Below, piece after piece: positions 26,414-34,945 of a stretch of DNA of 64,000 nt. A program made the translations under genes and the position numbers. Source of the DNA: Yersinia enterocolitica (GTDB lineage: Bacteria > Pseudomonadota > Gammaproteobacteria > Enterobacterales > Enterobacteriaceae); the NCBI GenBank assembly GCA_002082245.2, contig NBTC02000002.1, forward strand, positions 1,302,001 through 1,366,000, read 5' to 3'. A model generated the notes under the pieces. It ran no database searches and was not told the DNA's origin. It was given only the letters and a program-made list of their open reading frames with translations. Each line of letters starts with the position of its first letter. The stretch's first letter is position 1.

Positions 26414-27814
26414 ATGGCAAGTATCAGTTCTCTGGGTATCGGTTCAAATTTGGAGCTAGGCACTTTACTGGATAAGTTAAGTGCCGGGGAACAAACCCGC
26501 TTAACTCCGCTAACCAACCAGCAGACCAGTTATAAAGGCAAGCTTACTGCCTATGGTGTGTTACAAAGCGCCCTGGCTAAAGTCGAAACGGCATCTGCAG
26601 CACTAAAAAAAGCCGATACCCTAGCCACGACCTCTGTTAACAGCACCAATACCGCTTTTGCCGCCACTACCAGCAGTGGTGCGACAGCAGGTAATTACAC
26701 GATTGAAGTGACTAATTTGGCTAAAGCGCAATCATTACTCTCTTCTGATGTGCCGAACGCCACAGATAAACTGGGTAATAGTAACGACAGCCGGACAATT
26801 ACTATCACTCAACCCGGTCAAGCAAAACCACTGGAAGTAAAACTGACCAGTGAGCAGACCTCGTTGACCGGTATTCGCGATGCGATTAATAAACAAGAAG
26901 GTAGTGTCAGCGCCAGTATCATGAAAGCGGATGATGATACTTACTACCTCGCATTAACTTCCAAGGAAACAGGGACGAAGTCAGAAATGACAGTCAGTGT
27001 TTCTGGTGATGATACTTTAAACAACTTTTTGAACTACACCCCAAGCACCACCGGTGGTAGTGGCGCTTTAACGCAAAAAGTAAAAGCTGAAGATGCAACA
27101 CTGACAGTAAATGGCGTATCCATTACCCGTCAAAGCAATACCATTACTGATGCACCACAAGGCGTTACACTCAGCCTGAAAGCCTTAACAAAAAAAGATG
27201 AACCTGAGCAACTGACAATTACACGTGACTCCACCGCGACCAAAGCTGCGATTCAAACATTTGTCGATGCGTATAATTCATTACAAACCACGTTTGCTTC
27301 TTTAACCAAATATACTGCGGTTGAAGCGGGTAAGGATCAATCAACCAGTAATGGCGCATTAGTTGGCGATGGCACATTGCGCAGCATCCAAACGCAATTG
27401 AAGAGCCAATTAGCCTCTGCCCAGGCCGGTGATGTGAAAACCCTGGCAGCGATGGGTATTACTCAAGATCTTGATGGAAAATTAGTCATTGATTCGAAGA
27501 AACTTGATAAAGCACTGACTGACCAGCCGAATAACGTAACAGCATTTTTTGTCGGCGATGGCAAAACCACCGGTTTCGCCACTCAGATGGATAACCTGCT
27601 AAATACCGCACTGGATTCCACCAAAGGCTCATTAAAGACAGCCACTGATGGTATTAACAAGACATTAAAATCATTAGAGAAACAGGTTACTTCAACCACT
27701 GATAGCATTAATGCCACCATTGAACGCTATAAGGCACAATTTACCCAGTTGGACAAATTGGTGAGTTCATTAACCAATACCGGTAATTTCTTAACTCAAC
27801 AATTCTCTTCATAA
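26414..27814 (+). CDS. fliD: flagellar filament cap protein FliD
   Basis: FliD forms the pentameric cap that inserts flagellin at the filament tip. The N-terminus MASISSLGIGSNLELGTLLD is typical, and both ends are predicted coiled coils (LEKQVTSTTDSINATIERY near the C-terminus). The central part is Thr/Ser-rich with FliD_C-type segments (STATKAAIQTFVDAYNSLQT). Its 466 residues are normal. It heads fliDST behind a perfect sigma-28 promoter and is divergent from fliC, so cap and filament are switched on together. Confidence 0.97.
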   Translation: MASISSLGIGSNLELGTLLDKLSAGEQTRLTPLTNQQTSYKGKLTAYGVLQSALAKVETASAALKKADTLATTSVNSTNTAFAATTSSGATAGNYTIEVTNLAKAQSLLSSDVPNATDKLGNSNDSRTITITQPGQAKPLEVKLTSEQTSLTGIRDAINKQEGSVSASIMKADDDTYYLALTSKETGTKSEMTVSVSGDDTLNNFLNYTPSTTGGSGALTQKVKAEDATLTVNGVSITRQSNTITDAPQGVTLSLKALTKKDEPEQLTITRDSTATKAAIQTFVDAYNSLQTTFASLTKYTAVEAGKDQSTSNGALVGDGTLRSIQTQLKSQLASAQAGDVKTLAAMGITQDLDGKLVIDSKKLDKALTDQPNNVTAFFVGDGKTTGFATQMDNLLNTALDSTKGSLKTATDGINKTLKSLEKQVTSTTDSINATIERYKAQFTQLDKLVSSLTNTGNFLTQQFSS

Positions 27815-27824
27815 AGGATAGAGC

Positions 27825-28223
27825 ATGTACAGCCGATCAGGGGTTCAAGCTTACGCAAACGTAGGAGTCGAAAGTGGTGTAATGAGTGCCAGCCCTCATC
27901 AATTGATCGTGATGCTCTTCGACGGGGCGCAAAGCGCCCTGGTTCGTGCTCGCATCTTGATGAGTCAGGGAGATATTCCGGCCAAAGGTGCTGCACTGTC
28001 AAAAGCCATTAATATTATTGATAATGGGCTGAGTGCAGGACTGGATATGGAAAAAGGCGGTGAGCTGGCACAGAATTTGTCAGCTTTATATGACTATATG
28101 TCGCGGCGCTTGCTGCATGCCAATTTGCATAATGACGAACAGGCAATTAATGAAGTGTCTGCTTTGCTCGAAAATATTGCAGACGCCTGGCGGCAGATCG
28201 GCCCCAATTATCAACCTGATTAG
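27825..28223 (+). CDS. fliS: flagellin export chaperone FliS
   Basis: FliS binds the C-terminal end of newly made flagellin in the cytosol and delivers it to FlhA. The N-terminus ([20 protein letters not shown], with [18 protein letters not shown]) is the family signature. Its 132 residues are all helical, as expected. It lies 10 bp after fliD and before fliT in one transcript. Confidence 0.96.
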   Translation: MYSRSGVQAYANVGVESGVMSASPHQLIVMLFDGAQSALVRARILMSQGDIPAKGAALSKAINIIDNGLSAGLDMEKGGELAQNLSALYDYMSRRLLHANLHNDEQAINEVSALLENIADAWRQIGPNYQPD

Positions 28224-28234
28224 GACCTCATTTA

Positions 28235-28597
28235 ATGGAACGTCACCAGCACCTTTTGTCCGAATATCAACAAATCCTGACACTCAGTGAGCAAATGCTT
28301 GCATTAGCCACTGAGGGGAATTGGGATGCGCTGGTTGATCTCGAAATGACTTACCTTAAAGCGGTAGAAAGCACGGCAAATGTCACTATATCCTCATGCT
28401 CATCTCAGGTGTTGCAAGAGCTGTTACGTGAGAAATTGAGAGCTATTTTGGAAAATGAAATAGAAATTAAACGTCTATTACAGTTACGTCTCGATGCACT
28501 CAGTGAATTAGTCGGGCAATCAACCCGACAGCAAGCTGTTAATAATACTTATGGTCAATTCCCTGATCATGCATTGCTGCTGGGTGAAACACAGTAG
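28235..28597 (+). CDS. fliT: FliD chaperone and FlhDC antagonist FliT
   Basis: In enterobacteria FliT holds FliD before export and, when free, interferes with the FlhDC activator. The small (120 aa) helical protein matches the family in its first part ([37 protein letters not shown]). It is 11 bp after fliS and last in fliDST. FliT is one of the least conserved flagellar proteins, so the assignment rests on both sequence and position. Confidence 0.92.
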   Translation: MERHQHLLSEYQQILTLSEQMLALATEGNWDALVDLEMTYLKAVESTANVTISSCSSQVLQELLREKLRAILENEIEIKRLLQLRLDALSELVGQSTRQQAVNNTYGQFPDHALLLGETQ

Positions 28598-28736
28598 CGG
28601 TCAGTTGCCGAAAACGATTACACCTTTTGTTGTAAAGAAATTACATGTCACTGCAATTATTAACATGCCAATTAATTTTTATTGTCATTGTTTTTAACAT
28701 GGGATTATATTGACAGTAACAATCACTCATATCGAG

Positions 28737-28781
28737 CTGGCTATTATTCTCACCCTTAATATTTTTCGCTAAAATAGCCAG
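28737..28781. repeat. inverted repeat CTGGCTATT / AATAGCCAG
   Basis: A perfect 9-bp inverted repeat with a 27-base spacer lies between fliT and the AraC-type gene. It lacks a proper T-run. It could be a weak terminator of fliDST or an operator for the downstream regulator gene. Confidence 0.5.
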
Positions 28782-28870
28782 TTGCTGTAAATTTTCTATT
28801 AAAATGAGTTGCTACTCTGCCACTCAAAGCGTAAAGATATTCTCAGGCTAAAATTGTGAAATGAATATCG

Positions 28871-29761
28871 ATGGAACGTACAATTAATTTTTGCCCCGGT
28901 GTGGGTAGCTCGGCACATGTTATTCAACACACAGAGCTACTACTCACCTCCGTCTATATTGAGCATCCATTGCTCATTATGGTTAACCGTGGGTACAAAA
29001 TCATTCGCTGGGATAATCAGGAATGTATTATACAAGCCGGTGAAATAGTCGCAGTGAGTAGTGGTCAAACAGTTGATGTAATTAATGGCTTATCTGACGA
29101 CGGACTATTTTTTAGCCACCAACTTCGCTGTGATCCCCGTTTGATTGCTACCTTTGCCAATCATCCAGCATCCGCTGGTCTTGGGTATGTTCCAGGCGTT
29201 ATGCCGGTACGTAATTTAGCACCTGAATTCATCAATACATTCGGCAATACGTTTAAAGCAATATCTGACATTGGTGATATTCCGCCAACTATCGTCAGAC
29301 ACCGCATGCTTGAATTGTTACTTTGGTTGGCTCAGCGTGGCGTTAAATTTATATTAAATGAAAGTGATTCGTTAAGTGAGAGAGTGCGCCGTTGTTTGGC
29401 GACAGATCCATACAAAATATGGTCGGCATCAGAAGTTGCAGACCATATGGCGATGAGCGAAGTTGTATTACGCCGAAAATTAGCTGCCGAAAAAATACTA
29501 TTACGTGACTTAATGATTGATGTCCGCATGACCAGTGCATTGCGTTTATTGCAAGGTACTGATTGGCCAATATCATTAATAGCCAGCCAAGTGGGTTACG
29601 AGAGTGCATCACGTTTTGCTGAACGTTTTCGCAAACGTTTTGGCTTTGCCCCTACCGCCATCCGTGGGCACCATCGCTTACATCCGACAGATAATGATCC
29701 ACCCCCTGACAACTATCATCGCTATTTAGGTCTGCATGCGTCTGATTTAGGGCCAATATGA
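28871..29761 (+). CDS. AraC-family regulator inside the flagellar cluster (296 aa)
   Basis: The C-terminal AraC helix-turn-helix pair is clear: WSASEVADHMAMSEVVLRRK, then WPISLIASQVGYESASRFAE and FRKRFGFAPTAIRGH. The N-terminal 170 residues resemble a cupin-like sensing domain (ERTINFCPGVGS, LIMVNRGYKIIRWDNQE). The ATG at 28871 has no strong Shine-Dalgarno sequence, but no in-frame upstream start is available because a stop lies 12 bp before. It stands between fliDST and the HD-GYP gene. It is not a known member of the flagellar regulon, so its targets are unknown. Confidence 0.87.
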   Translation: MERTINFCPGVGSSAHVIQHTELLLTSVYIEHPLLIMVNRGYKIIRWDNQECIIQAGEIVAVSSGQTVDVINGLSDDGLFFSHQLRCDPRLIATFANHPASAGLGYVPGVMPVRNLAPEFINTFGNTFKAISDIGDIPPTIVRHRMLELLLWLAQRGVKFILNESDSLSERVRRCLATDPYKIWSASEVADHMAMSEVVLRRKLAAEKILLRDLMIDVRMTSALRLLQGTDWPISLIASQVGYESASRFAERFRKRFGFAPTAIRGHHRLHPTDNDPPPDNYHRYLGLHASDLGPI

Positions 29762-30082
29762 GCCTATTGAGGTGATACTTTTAATAATTTCCGATATGGC
29801 CTGTTTAATGCCGGTCAGTAAATTCGCTGCATCCCATTCGACTCATCAAGTCCTTTTAACCGCCTAAAAATCGGGCTGCTAAATACTGCTTTTAGATATT
29901 CTGCACGTTAAAACATTTTTTTTCTGACTGTGATTGGTTTTTTCATCCAACAATTCCGATGCAATATAAAACAAAGCTTTTACAATCATGCAATTACATA
30001 CAACCTACTGAAAGATAGGGAAATATGCTGATTATGTCAGTACATTCTATGATTATAAGTAATTAAATAATAAACTTCCGGG
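29762..30082. other. intergenic region upstream of the HD-GYP gene
   Basis: These 321 bp are AT-rich and contain no recognisable gene. TCCGATGC near 29958 resembles a sigma-28 -10 element but has no matching -35 at 15 bp, so no promoter is claimed. Confidence 0.45.
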
Positions 30083-33052
30083 ATGGCTATGATGCTAAGT
30101 AATCTATTCGGGCTAAAAAACCGCTATCCTTTGCATATCCAGATTGCCGCTCTCTTCACCTTGTTGATCGTCTCAATAGGTACCGTCATTATTATTTTTG
30201 GTCATAGCCAACTGACTAAATTGACTGAAATCAGCACCAATCGGCAGTATCAAAAAACCGGAGAGGCGATTGCCGCTGAATTGGATGCCGTAACACGACC
30301 AATGATAATGTCGGTTAATATTCTTGCCAGTATGCAAATCACAGAACTATCGACCCTTGAACAACGAATGGCCTTTGTCGATAAATTTATTGAAATTCTG
30401 AAGCAGAATAGTTATGCCAGTGCCGTGTATAGCGCCTATGCTAATGGTGATTTTTTTATGCTGCGGCGTTTAACGGAAGCTAACCGTACATTATTCCATG
30501 CCCCTGAAGATGCCGAATGGATGGTTCAAAGTAATCGTTTTCTTGATAGTTTACCGGAGAAACGTTTTATTTATCTTAATAAGCAGCAGCGAGTGATTGC
30601 TGTTATGCCGCGTGAAAATGATAACTACGATCCACGGCGGCGGGATTGGTTTATTCTGGCCGCCGCAAGTCCTATGCTGATCACCTCCCCTATTTATATT
30701 TTTAAAGGCACCGGAGAAGTCGGTTTTACTTATAGCCGTCAAGCTGAGAATAAACAGACAATTATTGGATTGGACGTTTCCCTAGCTTCACTTTCGCAAT
30801 TTTTAATAAAACAAAATCTACCGCCAGGTAGCCAGGCCATTATTATTAATTCCCATGGTGAAGTTATCGCTAGCCTGCCAAAACCTAAAGATAAGGCGGC
30901 AGATAACACCAATGCAGACCGGCAAATCCCTGTATTGCAAGTTTTGCTCAATAGTCAAAAGAATAGTCAGACAGCTAGCAACTCACCGGTAAACAATGCT
31001 AATCGTAGTATCATGTTTGAAGCACAAAATCAGCGCTGGTTCGGCTCAGTTGTTGAGATTAATAGCAACGGCAATGCCTATCAGTTGATTATTGCGACAC
31101 CCGCCAGCTATCTGACAGCCGATGCAAATTCTATTCGTAATCACTCAACCTTTATTGCATTTATTCTGTTAATGCTCAGCTTGCCGTTAGTTTGGTATTT
31201 CTCCAGAAAAATATCCAAACCCCTTATTCGTCTACGCCAGGACGCGGATTCCATCAGCAATCTCCATTTCGAAGAGCGCGAATTAGAACGCTCTGTGATT
31301 GAGGAAGTTGACGAGCTCCACAAATCAATGTCAAAAATGAAATCAACACTGAAGCAGTTTATTTCGATGGGAAATATGCTGACAGCAGAAAGTAATTTCT
31401 TCCGGCAGATGCAAGGGCTATTAAGTGAAACCACAGAAATTGCTGCCATGACCGGAGGGATTATTTTTCTGTCAGATAAAGATGAGGGAACCTTCACACC
31501 AACGGCATTTCGCTGGAATGGTGAAAATATCCCGGTAGCAGAAATGTCCTCATTACAAATTAAAGAAGACAATCTCACGACTTTCCTGCCGGTACTCGAA
31601 GGGAAAACCATTGTAGGAACGCTCAATAAAGATAATATCTTTAGCCAATTACATGACTTCCTACAACCTTATTTGCCCCTCCGCTTTGTTGCCGTACCGA
31701 TGAAGACCCATGATAACCAATTGCTCGGATTCCTACTGTTATTTAACCCTTATGAGCTAAATGCTGAGCGTGAACGCTCAAAAATTCAATTAGTTAATGC
31801 CCTGGTGGGCAGTTTATCAGTTTCAGTAGAAACACAGCGATTATTGCAAGAACAAAAAAACCTGCTCAACGCATTTATTGAGCTTATTGCCGGAGCTATC
31901 GATGCCAAAAGTGCCTATACCGGTGGGCATTGTCAGCGTGTGCCTGAAATAACTAAAATGCTCGCCCGTGCCGCAGTCAATATTAAAGAGGGGCCTTTCG
32001 CCAACTTTACGTTATCAGAGAATGAGTGGGAAGAGTTACATACAGCCTGCTGGTTACATGACTGTGGCAAGATTACCACGCCGGAATTTGTAGTCGATAA
32101 ATCAACAAAACTGGAGCTAATTTATGATCGCATCCATGAAATACGCATGCGGTTTGAAGTCTTAAAACGTGAGAAAGAAATCGCCTTCTTACGCCAATAT
32201 GGTGCGATGAGCGCCAGTGAAGCCGAGCAACAGTTGTTAGCTGAGGAATTACGCCAATTAGATGAAGATTTTTACTTTATTGCCAACTGCAATGTGGGTG
32301 GCGAGTATATGTCTGACGAAGCTATCGCGCGTATCCAGCAAATTGCCGCTTACCATTGGACTCGCACATTAGATGATAATGCAGGTATCGCCCAAGAAGA
32401 GCGAGTGCGTAAAGCCAGACAACCCGCCGCTCCACTGCCGGTACAGGAGCCGATGCTGGCGGATAAAGATGAACATATTATTTTCCGTGATAATAAAAAT
32501 AAACGCCCGGAATATTTTGATTTCAAAGTACAAGAACCGAGGTTCCTCTATAACCGTGGCGAAATTTATAACCTCAGTATTCGCCGTGGCACCCTGACAG
32601 ACGAGGATCGTTATAAAATAAACGAACACATCATGCAGACCATCGTGATGTTAAATAAACTCCCCTTCCCACGAACCATGGCAAATGTCCCAGTGATTGC
32701 GGGTGGGCATCATGAACGCATGGACGGTAAAGGGTATCCTTATCAGCTCACCTATAAACAGATGAGTATTCCGGTGAGGATGATGGCCATAGCTGACGTA
32801 TTTGAGGCTCTGACGGCTGCCGATCGACCTTATAAACCAGGGAAGTTGTTGTCTGAAGCCCTCAATATCATGGTCAACATGGTGAATGAGAATCATCTGG
32901 ACCGGGAACTGTTTATTTTGTTCCTGCAATCGGGTATCTGGCACGAATATGCCGTTGCTTATCTACAAGCAGATAAAATTGATCCAATTGATATTCCTGT
33001 ATTATTGCAAAAAATTGGCCACCAGAATATCTCATTGGCAAAGACAGGATAA
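30083..33052 (+). CDS. PDC-HAMP-GAF-like-HD-GYP membrane phosphodiesterase (989 aa)
   Basis: This is probably a membrane receptor that hydrolyses cyclic di-GMP. One helix at about residues 18-40 and another at about 354-372 flank a large periplasmic PDC/Cache-like sensor. A HAMP segment (ISKPLIRLRQDADSISNL) and a GAF-like region (about 430-590) follow. The HD-GYP domain holds H616, the HD pair at 659-660 with K663 (HDCGK), HHERMDGKGYP (876-886) and ADVFEALTAADRPYK. Between HD and GYP there are about 225 residues, far more than the roughly 60 usual for the family, due to a charged insertion. The start could also be ATG 30089, which has better spacing from CGGG. Confidence 0.92.
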   Translation: MAMMLSNLFGLKNRYPLHIQIAALFTLLIVSIGTVIIIFGHSQLTKLTEISTNRQYQKTGEAIAAELDAVTRPMIMSVNILASMQITELSTLEQRMAFVDKFIEILKQNSYASAVYSAYANGDFFMLRRLTEANRTLFHAPEDAEWMVQSNRFLDSLPEKRFIYLNKQQRVIAVMPRENDNYDPRRRDWFILAAASPMLITSPIYIFKGTGEVGFTYSRQAENKQTIIGLDVSLASLSQFLIKQNLPPGSQAIIINSHGEVIASLPKPKDKAADNTNADRQIPVLQVLLNSQKNSQTASNSPVNNANRSIMFEAQNQRWFGSVVEINSNGNAYQLIIATPASYLTADANSIRNHSTFIAFILLMLSLPLVWYFSRKISKPLIRLRQDADSISNLHFEERELERSVIEEVDELHKSMSKMKSTLKQFISMGNMLTAESNFFRQMQGLLSETTEIAAMTGGIIFLSDKDEGTFTPTAFRWNGENIPVAEMSSLQIKEDNLTTFLPVLEGKTIVGTLNKDNIFSQLHDFLQPYLPLRFVAVPMKTHDNQLLGFLLLFNPYELNAERERSKIQLVNALVGSLSVSVETQRLLQEQKNLLNAFIELIAGAIDAKSAYTGGHCQRVPEITKMLARAAVNIKEGPFANFTLSENEWEELHTACWLHDCGKITTPEFVVDKSTKLELIYDRIHEIRMRFEVLKREKEIAFLRQYGAMSASEAEQQLLAEELRQLDEDFYFIANCNVGGEYMSDEAIARIQQIAAYHWTRTLDDNAGIAQEERVRKARQPAAPLPVQEPMLADKDEHIIFRDNKNKRPEYFDFKVQEPRFLYNRGEIYNLSIRRGTLTDEDRYKINEHIMQTIVMLNKLPFPRTMANVPVIAGGHHERMDGKGYPYQLTYKQMSIPVRMMAIADVFEALTAADRPYKPGKLLSEALNIMVNMVNENHLDRELFILFLQSGIWHEYAVAYLQADKIDPIDIPVLLQKIGHQNISLAKTG

Positions 33053-33064
33053 CGACAAGGCGTG

Positions 33065-33313
33065 TTATTTTCCTGAGTGGTGAGTGTTATTTTTACTCCA
33101 TTCACCGCTCTCATTTTTACGATAGCTTTGTTTTACCGCACTCCAGGCGACTTTATGGGCAGTCTCTTCATGCGAGTCATGTCCGCGCCGTTCATCACTG
33201 TCCTGATATTGATCCCATGCACTGTTAAATGCCGCACGATATATATCTTGCGCATGGGCGGGGAGAACACTCCTCACTGAGTCTGGTAGTAATTCATTAG
33301 ATTTATAAGGCAT
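33065..33313 (-). CDS. chaB: ChaB-family protein
   Basis: This small cytosolic protein (82 aa) is related to E. coli ChaB, historically linked to the cation antiporter ChaA. The family sequence is clear: MPYKSNELLPDSVRSVLPAH, then AQDIYRAAFNSAWDQYQD and HEETAHKVAWSAVKQSYRK. No chaA lies beside it here, so any transport role is doubtful; its biochemical function is not established. It is convergent with the HD-GYP gene, only 12 bp from its stop. Confidence 0.95.
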   Translation of the reverse strand: MPYKSNELLPDSVRSVLPAHAQDIYRAAFNSAWDQYQDSDERRGHDSHEETAHKVAWSAVKQSYRKNESGEWSKNNTHHSGK

Positions 33314-33335
33314 AACCCATTCTTTTTTCAGCTAA

Positions 33336-33473
33336 TTACCAATACATAAACATATAACTTACAGCAATAAATAAAATAATAATCCCGATTATATAACCTA
33401 CCTTTGTCGGAAAAGCTTTCTCACCCGTTTTCGATGAGGGATCACTGTTTGTCTTTCTATTTTCTTCACTCAT
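33336..33473 (-). CDS. 45-residue single-helix membrane protein
   Basis: This is a short reverse-strand frame from ATG at 33473 to TAA at 33336-33338. GAGGA lies 7 bp before the start. The first 25 residues are polar and charged (MSEENRKTNSDPSSKTGEK), followed by a strongly hydrophobic helix (VGYIIGIIILFIAVSYMFMY) ending at the stop. This is a tail-anchored layout. It is upstream of chaB on the same strand with a 22-bp gap, so the two are probably co-transcribed. I do not recognise the family. Confidence 0.68.
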   Translation of the reverse strand: MSEENRKTNSDPSSKTGEKAFPTKVGYIIGIIILFIAVSYMFMYW

Positions 33474-33692
33474 TATCTAATCCTCATTATGCTAATAGGT
33501 GATATGTACCTAAATGAAGCATTCTTTTTTAAATAGATGAATAATAAATATAGCAGTGATAGTGGTCAGATAATTCTCAATTGTAAAAAAACATCAGCAA
33601 CAAACAGAGTGTGCAGCAGCTAGAATTAGCGCTATGATTTTTAACTTTCTACTTATATATTTTATTACTTAGATAACAGGGGGCTGTCGGGC

Positions 33693-34298
33693 ATGTTCTA
33701 TCATTACGGTGAAACAGAAATTAACCATCTCAAACGGCGTGATAAAAAGATGGCCGCAGCCATCGAACGGCTGGGGATGATAACTCGCCCGCTATCCCCT
33801 GATTTATTTGCTGCATTGATCAGAAATATCGTTGACCAACAAATTTCGGTCAAGGCGGCACTAACGGTCAACTCACGGTTGGTCGCATTGCTCGGGGTCG
33901 TGACGCCAATAACTGTCGCAACTGCAACGGTAGAGGCTATTCAAGGGTGTGGTATGACGATGAGGAAAGCGGGATACATTAAAGGTGCTGCAGATGCTGC
34001 ACTTAATGGCACGCTGGATTTATCTGCTATTTCTCTGCTGCCCGATAACGACGTTATTGCACAGCTATCAAACCTCAACGGTGTTGGCATCTGGACCGCA
34101 GAAATGTTATTGATCTCCTCACTTGCACGACCCGATGTCGTCAGTTGGGGAGATTTAGCGATCCGGCGCGGCATGATGAATCTATATGGCCATAAAACGC
34201 TGCCACGAGAACGCTTTGAGCGTTACCGCCGCCGTTACACACCCTATGGAACAACGGCATCCCTCTATCTATGGGCACTGTCACATGAGACGGTATAA
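33693..34298 (+). CDS. DNA-3-methyladenine glycosylase, AlkA-like (HhH-GPD)
   Basis: This is a base-excision repair enzyme of the helix-hairpin-helix superfamily. The hairpin and catalytic region is LNGVGIWTAEMLLISSLARP followed by VVSWGDLAIRRGM, where the Asp before LAIRR corresponds to the catalytic Asp of AlkA. The early element LIRNIVDQQISVKAA is also typical. At 201 residues it lacks the N-terminal domain of E. coli AlkA, as in many short 3-methyladenine glycosylase II proteins. It sits between the chaB unit and fliE with no functional tie to motility. Confidence 0.9.
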   Translation: MFYHYGETEINHLKRRDKKMAAAIERLGMITRPLSPDLFAALIRNIVDQQISVKAALTVNSRLVALLGVVTPITVATATVEAIQGCGMTMRKAGYIKGAADAALNGTLDLSAISLLPDNDVIAQLSNLNGVGIWTAEMLLISSLARPDVVSWGDLAIRRGMMNLYGHKTLPRERFERYRRRYTPYGTTASLYLWALSHETV

Positions 34299-34304
34299 GT
34301 AGCC

Positions 34305-34616
34305 TCACACCCCCATATTCATTACATCTTGATAAGCCGCAACTAACTTATTACGAACTTGAATGCCCAGTTGTAAAGATACTGATGATTTTTGCATATC
34401 TACCATCACATCATTCAGGCCAACACCGGGCACACCCAATTCAAAATTCTGTGCCTGAGTGCGGGCATGCTCTTGGTTTTCACTGATTTTGCCGATGGCC
34501 GCTTTCAACTCACTGGCGAAACCGGCCTCTGCTGGCAACATCTTTGCAGAACCGGATGCCTGCAATGCAGTGACCTGCAACTGCTGTAAAACCCCTTCAA
34601 TACCTTGAACAGACAT
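34305..34616 (-). CDS. fliE: flagellar basal-body protein FliE
   Basis: FliE is the small rod-base adaptor joining the MS ring to the rod. It has 103 residues; MSVQGIEGVLQQLQVTALQA and LNDVMVDMQKSSVSLQLGIQ match the family. The start at 34616 is chosen because GAGG lies 6 bp upstream; a further ATG at 34622 is too close to that site. It is transcribed alone and divergently from fliFGHIJK, as in other enterobacteria. Confidence 0.96.
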   Translation of the reverse strand: MSVQGIEGVLQQLQVTALQASGSAKMLPAEAGFASELKAAIGKISENQEHARTQAQNFELGVPGVGLNDVMVDMQKSSVSLQLGIQVRNKLVAAYQDVMNMGV

Positions 34617-34945
34617 GCTCATCCTCAAACGATGTAATGGGTCAAATAACAACATGGAAAGTGAGTCCGTAAATGCAGTTATTCACCATTCGCCACGTGT
34701 CACTATTTTCAGGATGACACCCTAACACATCATTTTTGGACTAAAGCCGCTAATTAGACACAAAAATACCGGCTTATTGAGCCATCGAATTCATCACTTA
34801 CAGCAAATAATGGCATGCCCATAAAAGGGGAGATCAGCTATTGATGCTTTATCGCTCACAGCACTTGGGAGTCTGTTTTGTTTCGACACATTAGTTACAT
34901 AAAAAATACTAACTCAAACGTTGTTCAGCTTGGCCAAGGACGTGT
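34617..34945. promoter_or_regulatory. fliE-fliF divergent promoter region
   Basis: This 329 bp region between divergent early flagellar genes must contain the FlhDC-dependent class 2 promoters. An inverted repeat AAGCCG/CGGCTT (34744-34775) is visible. FlhDC sites are too degenerate to place by eye. Confidence 0.5.

Noticed and set aside
29940..29970. Possible sigma-28 promoter before the HD-GYP gene
   Set aside because: TCCGATGC resembles the -10, but the bases 15 bp upstream do not resemble TAAA.
31141..31626. 161-codon reverse-strand ORF opposite the HD-GYP gene
   Set aside because: It is antisense to a well-supported domain region and shows no family features.
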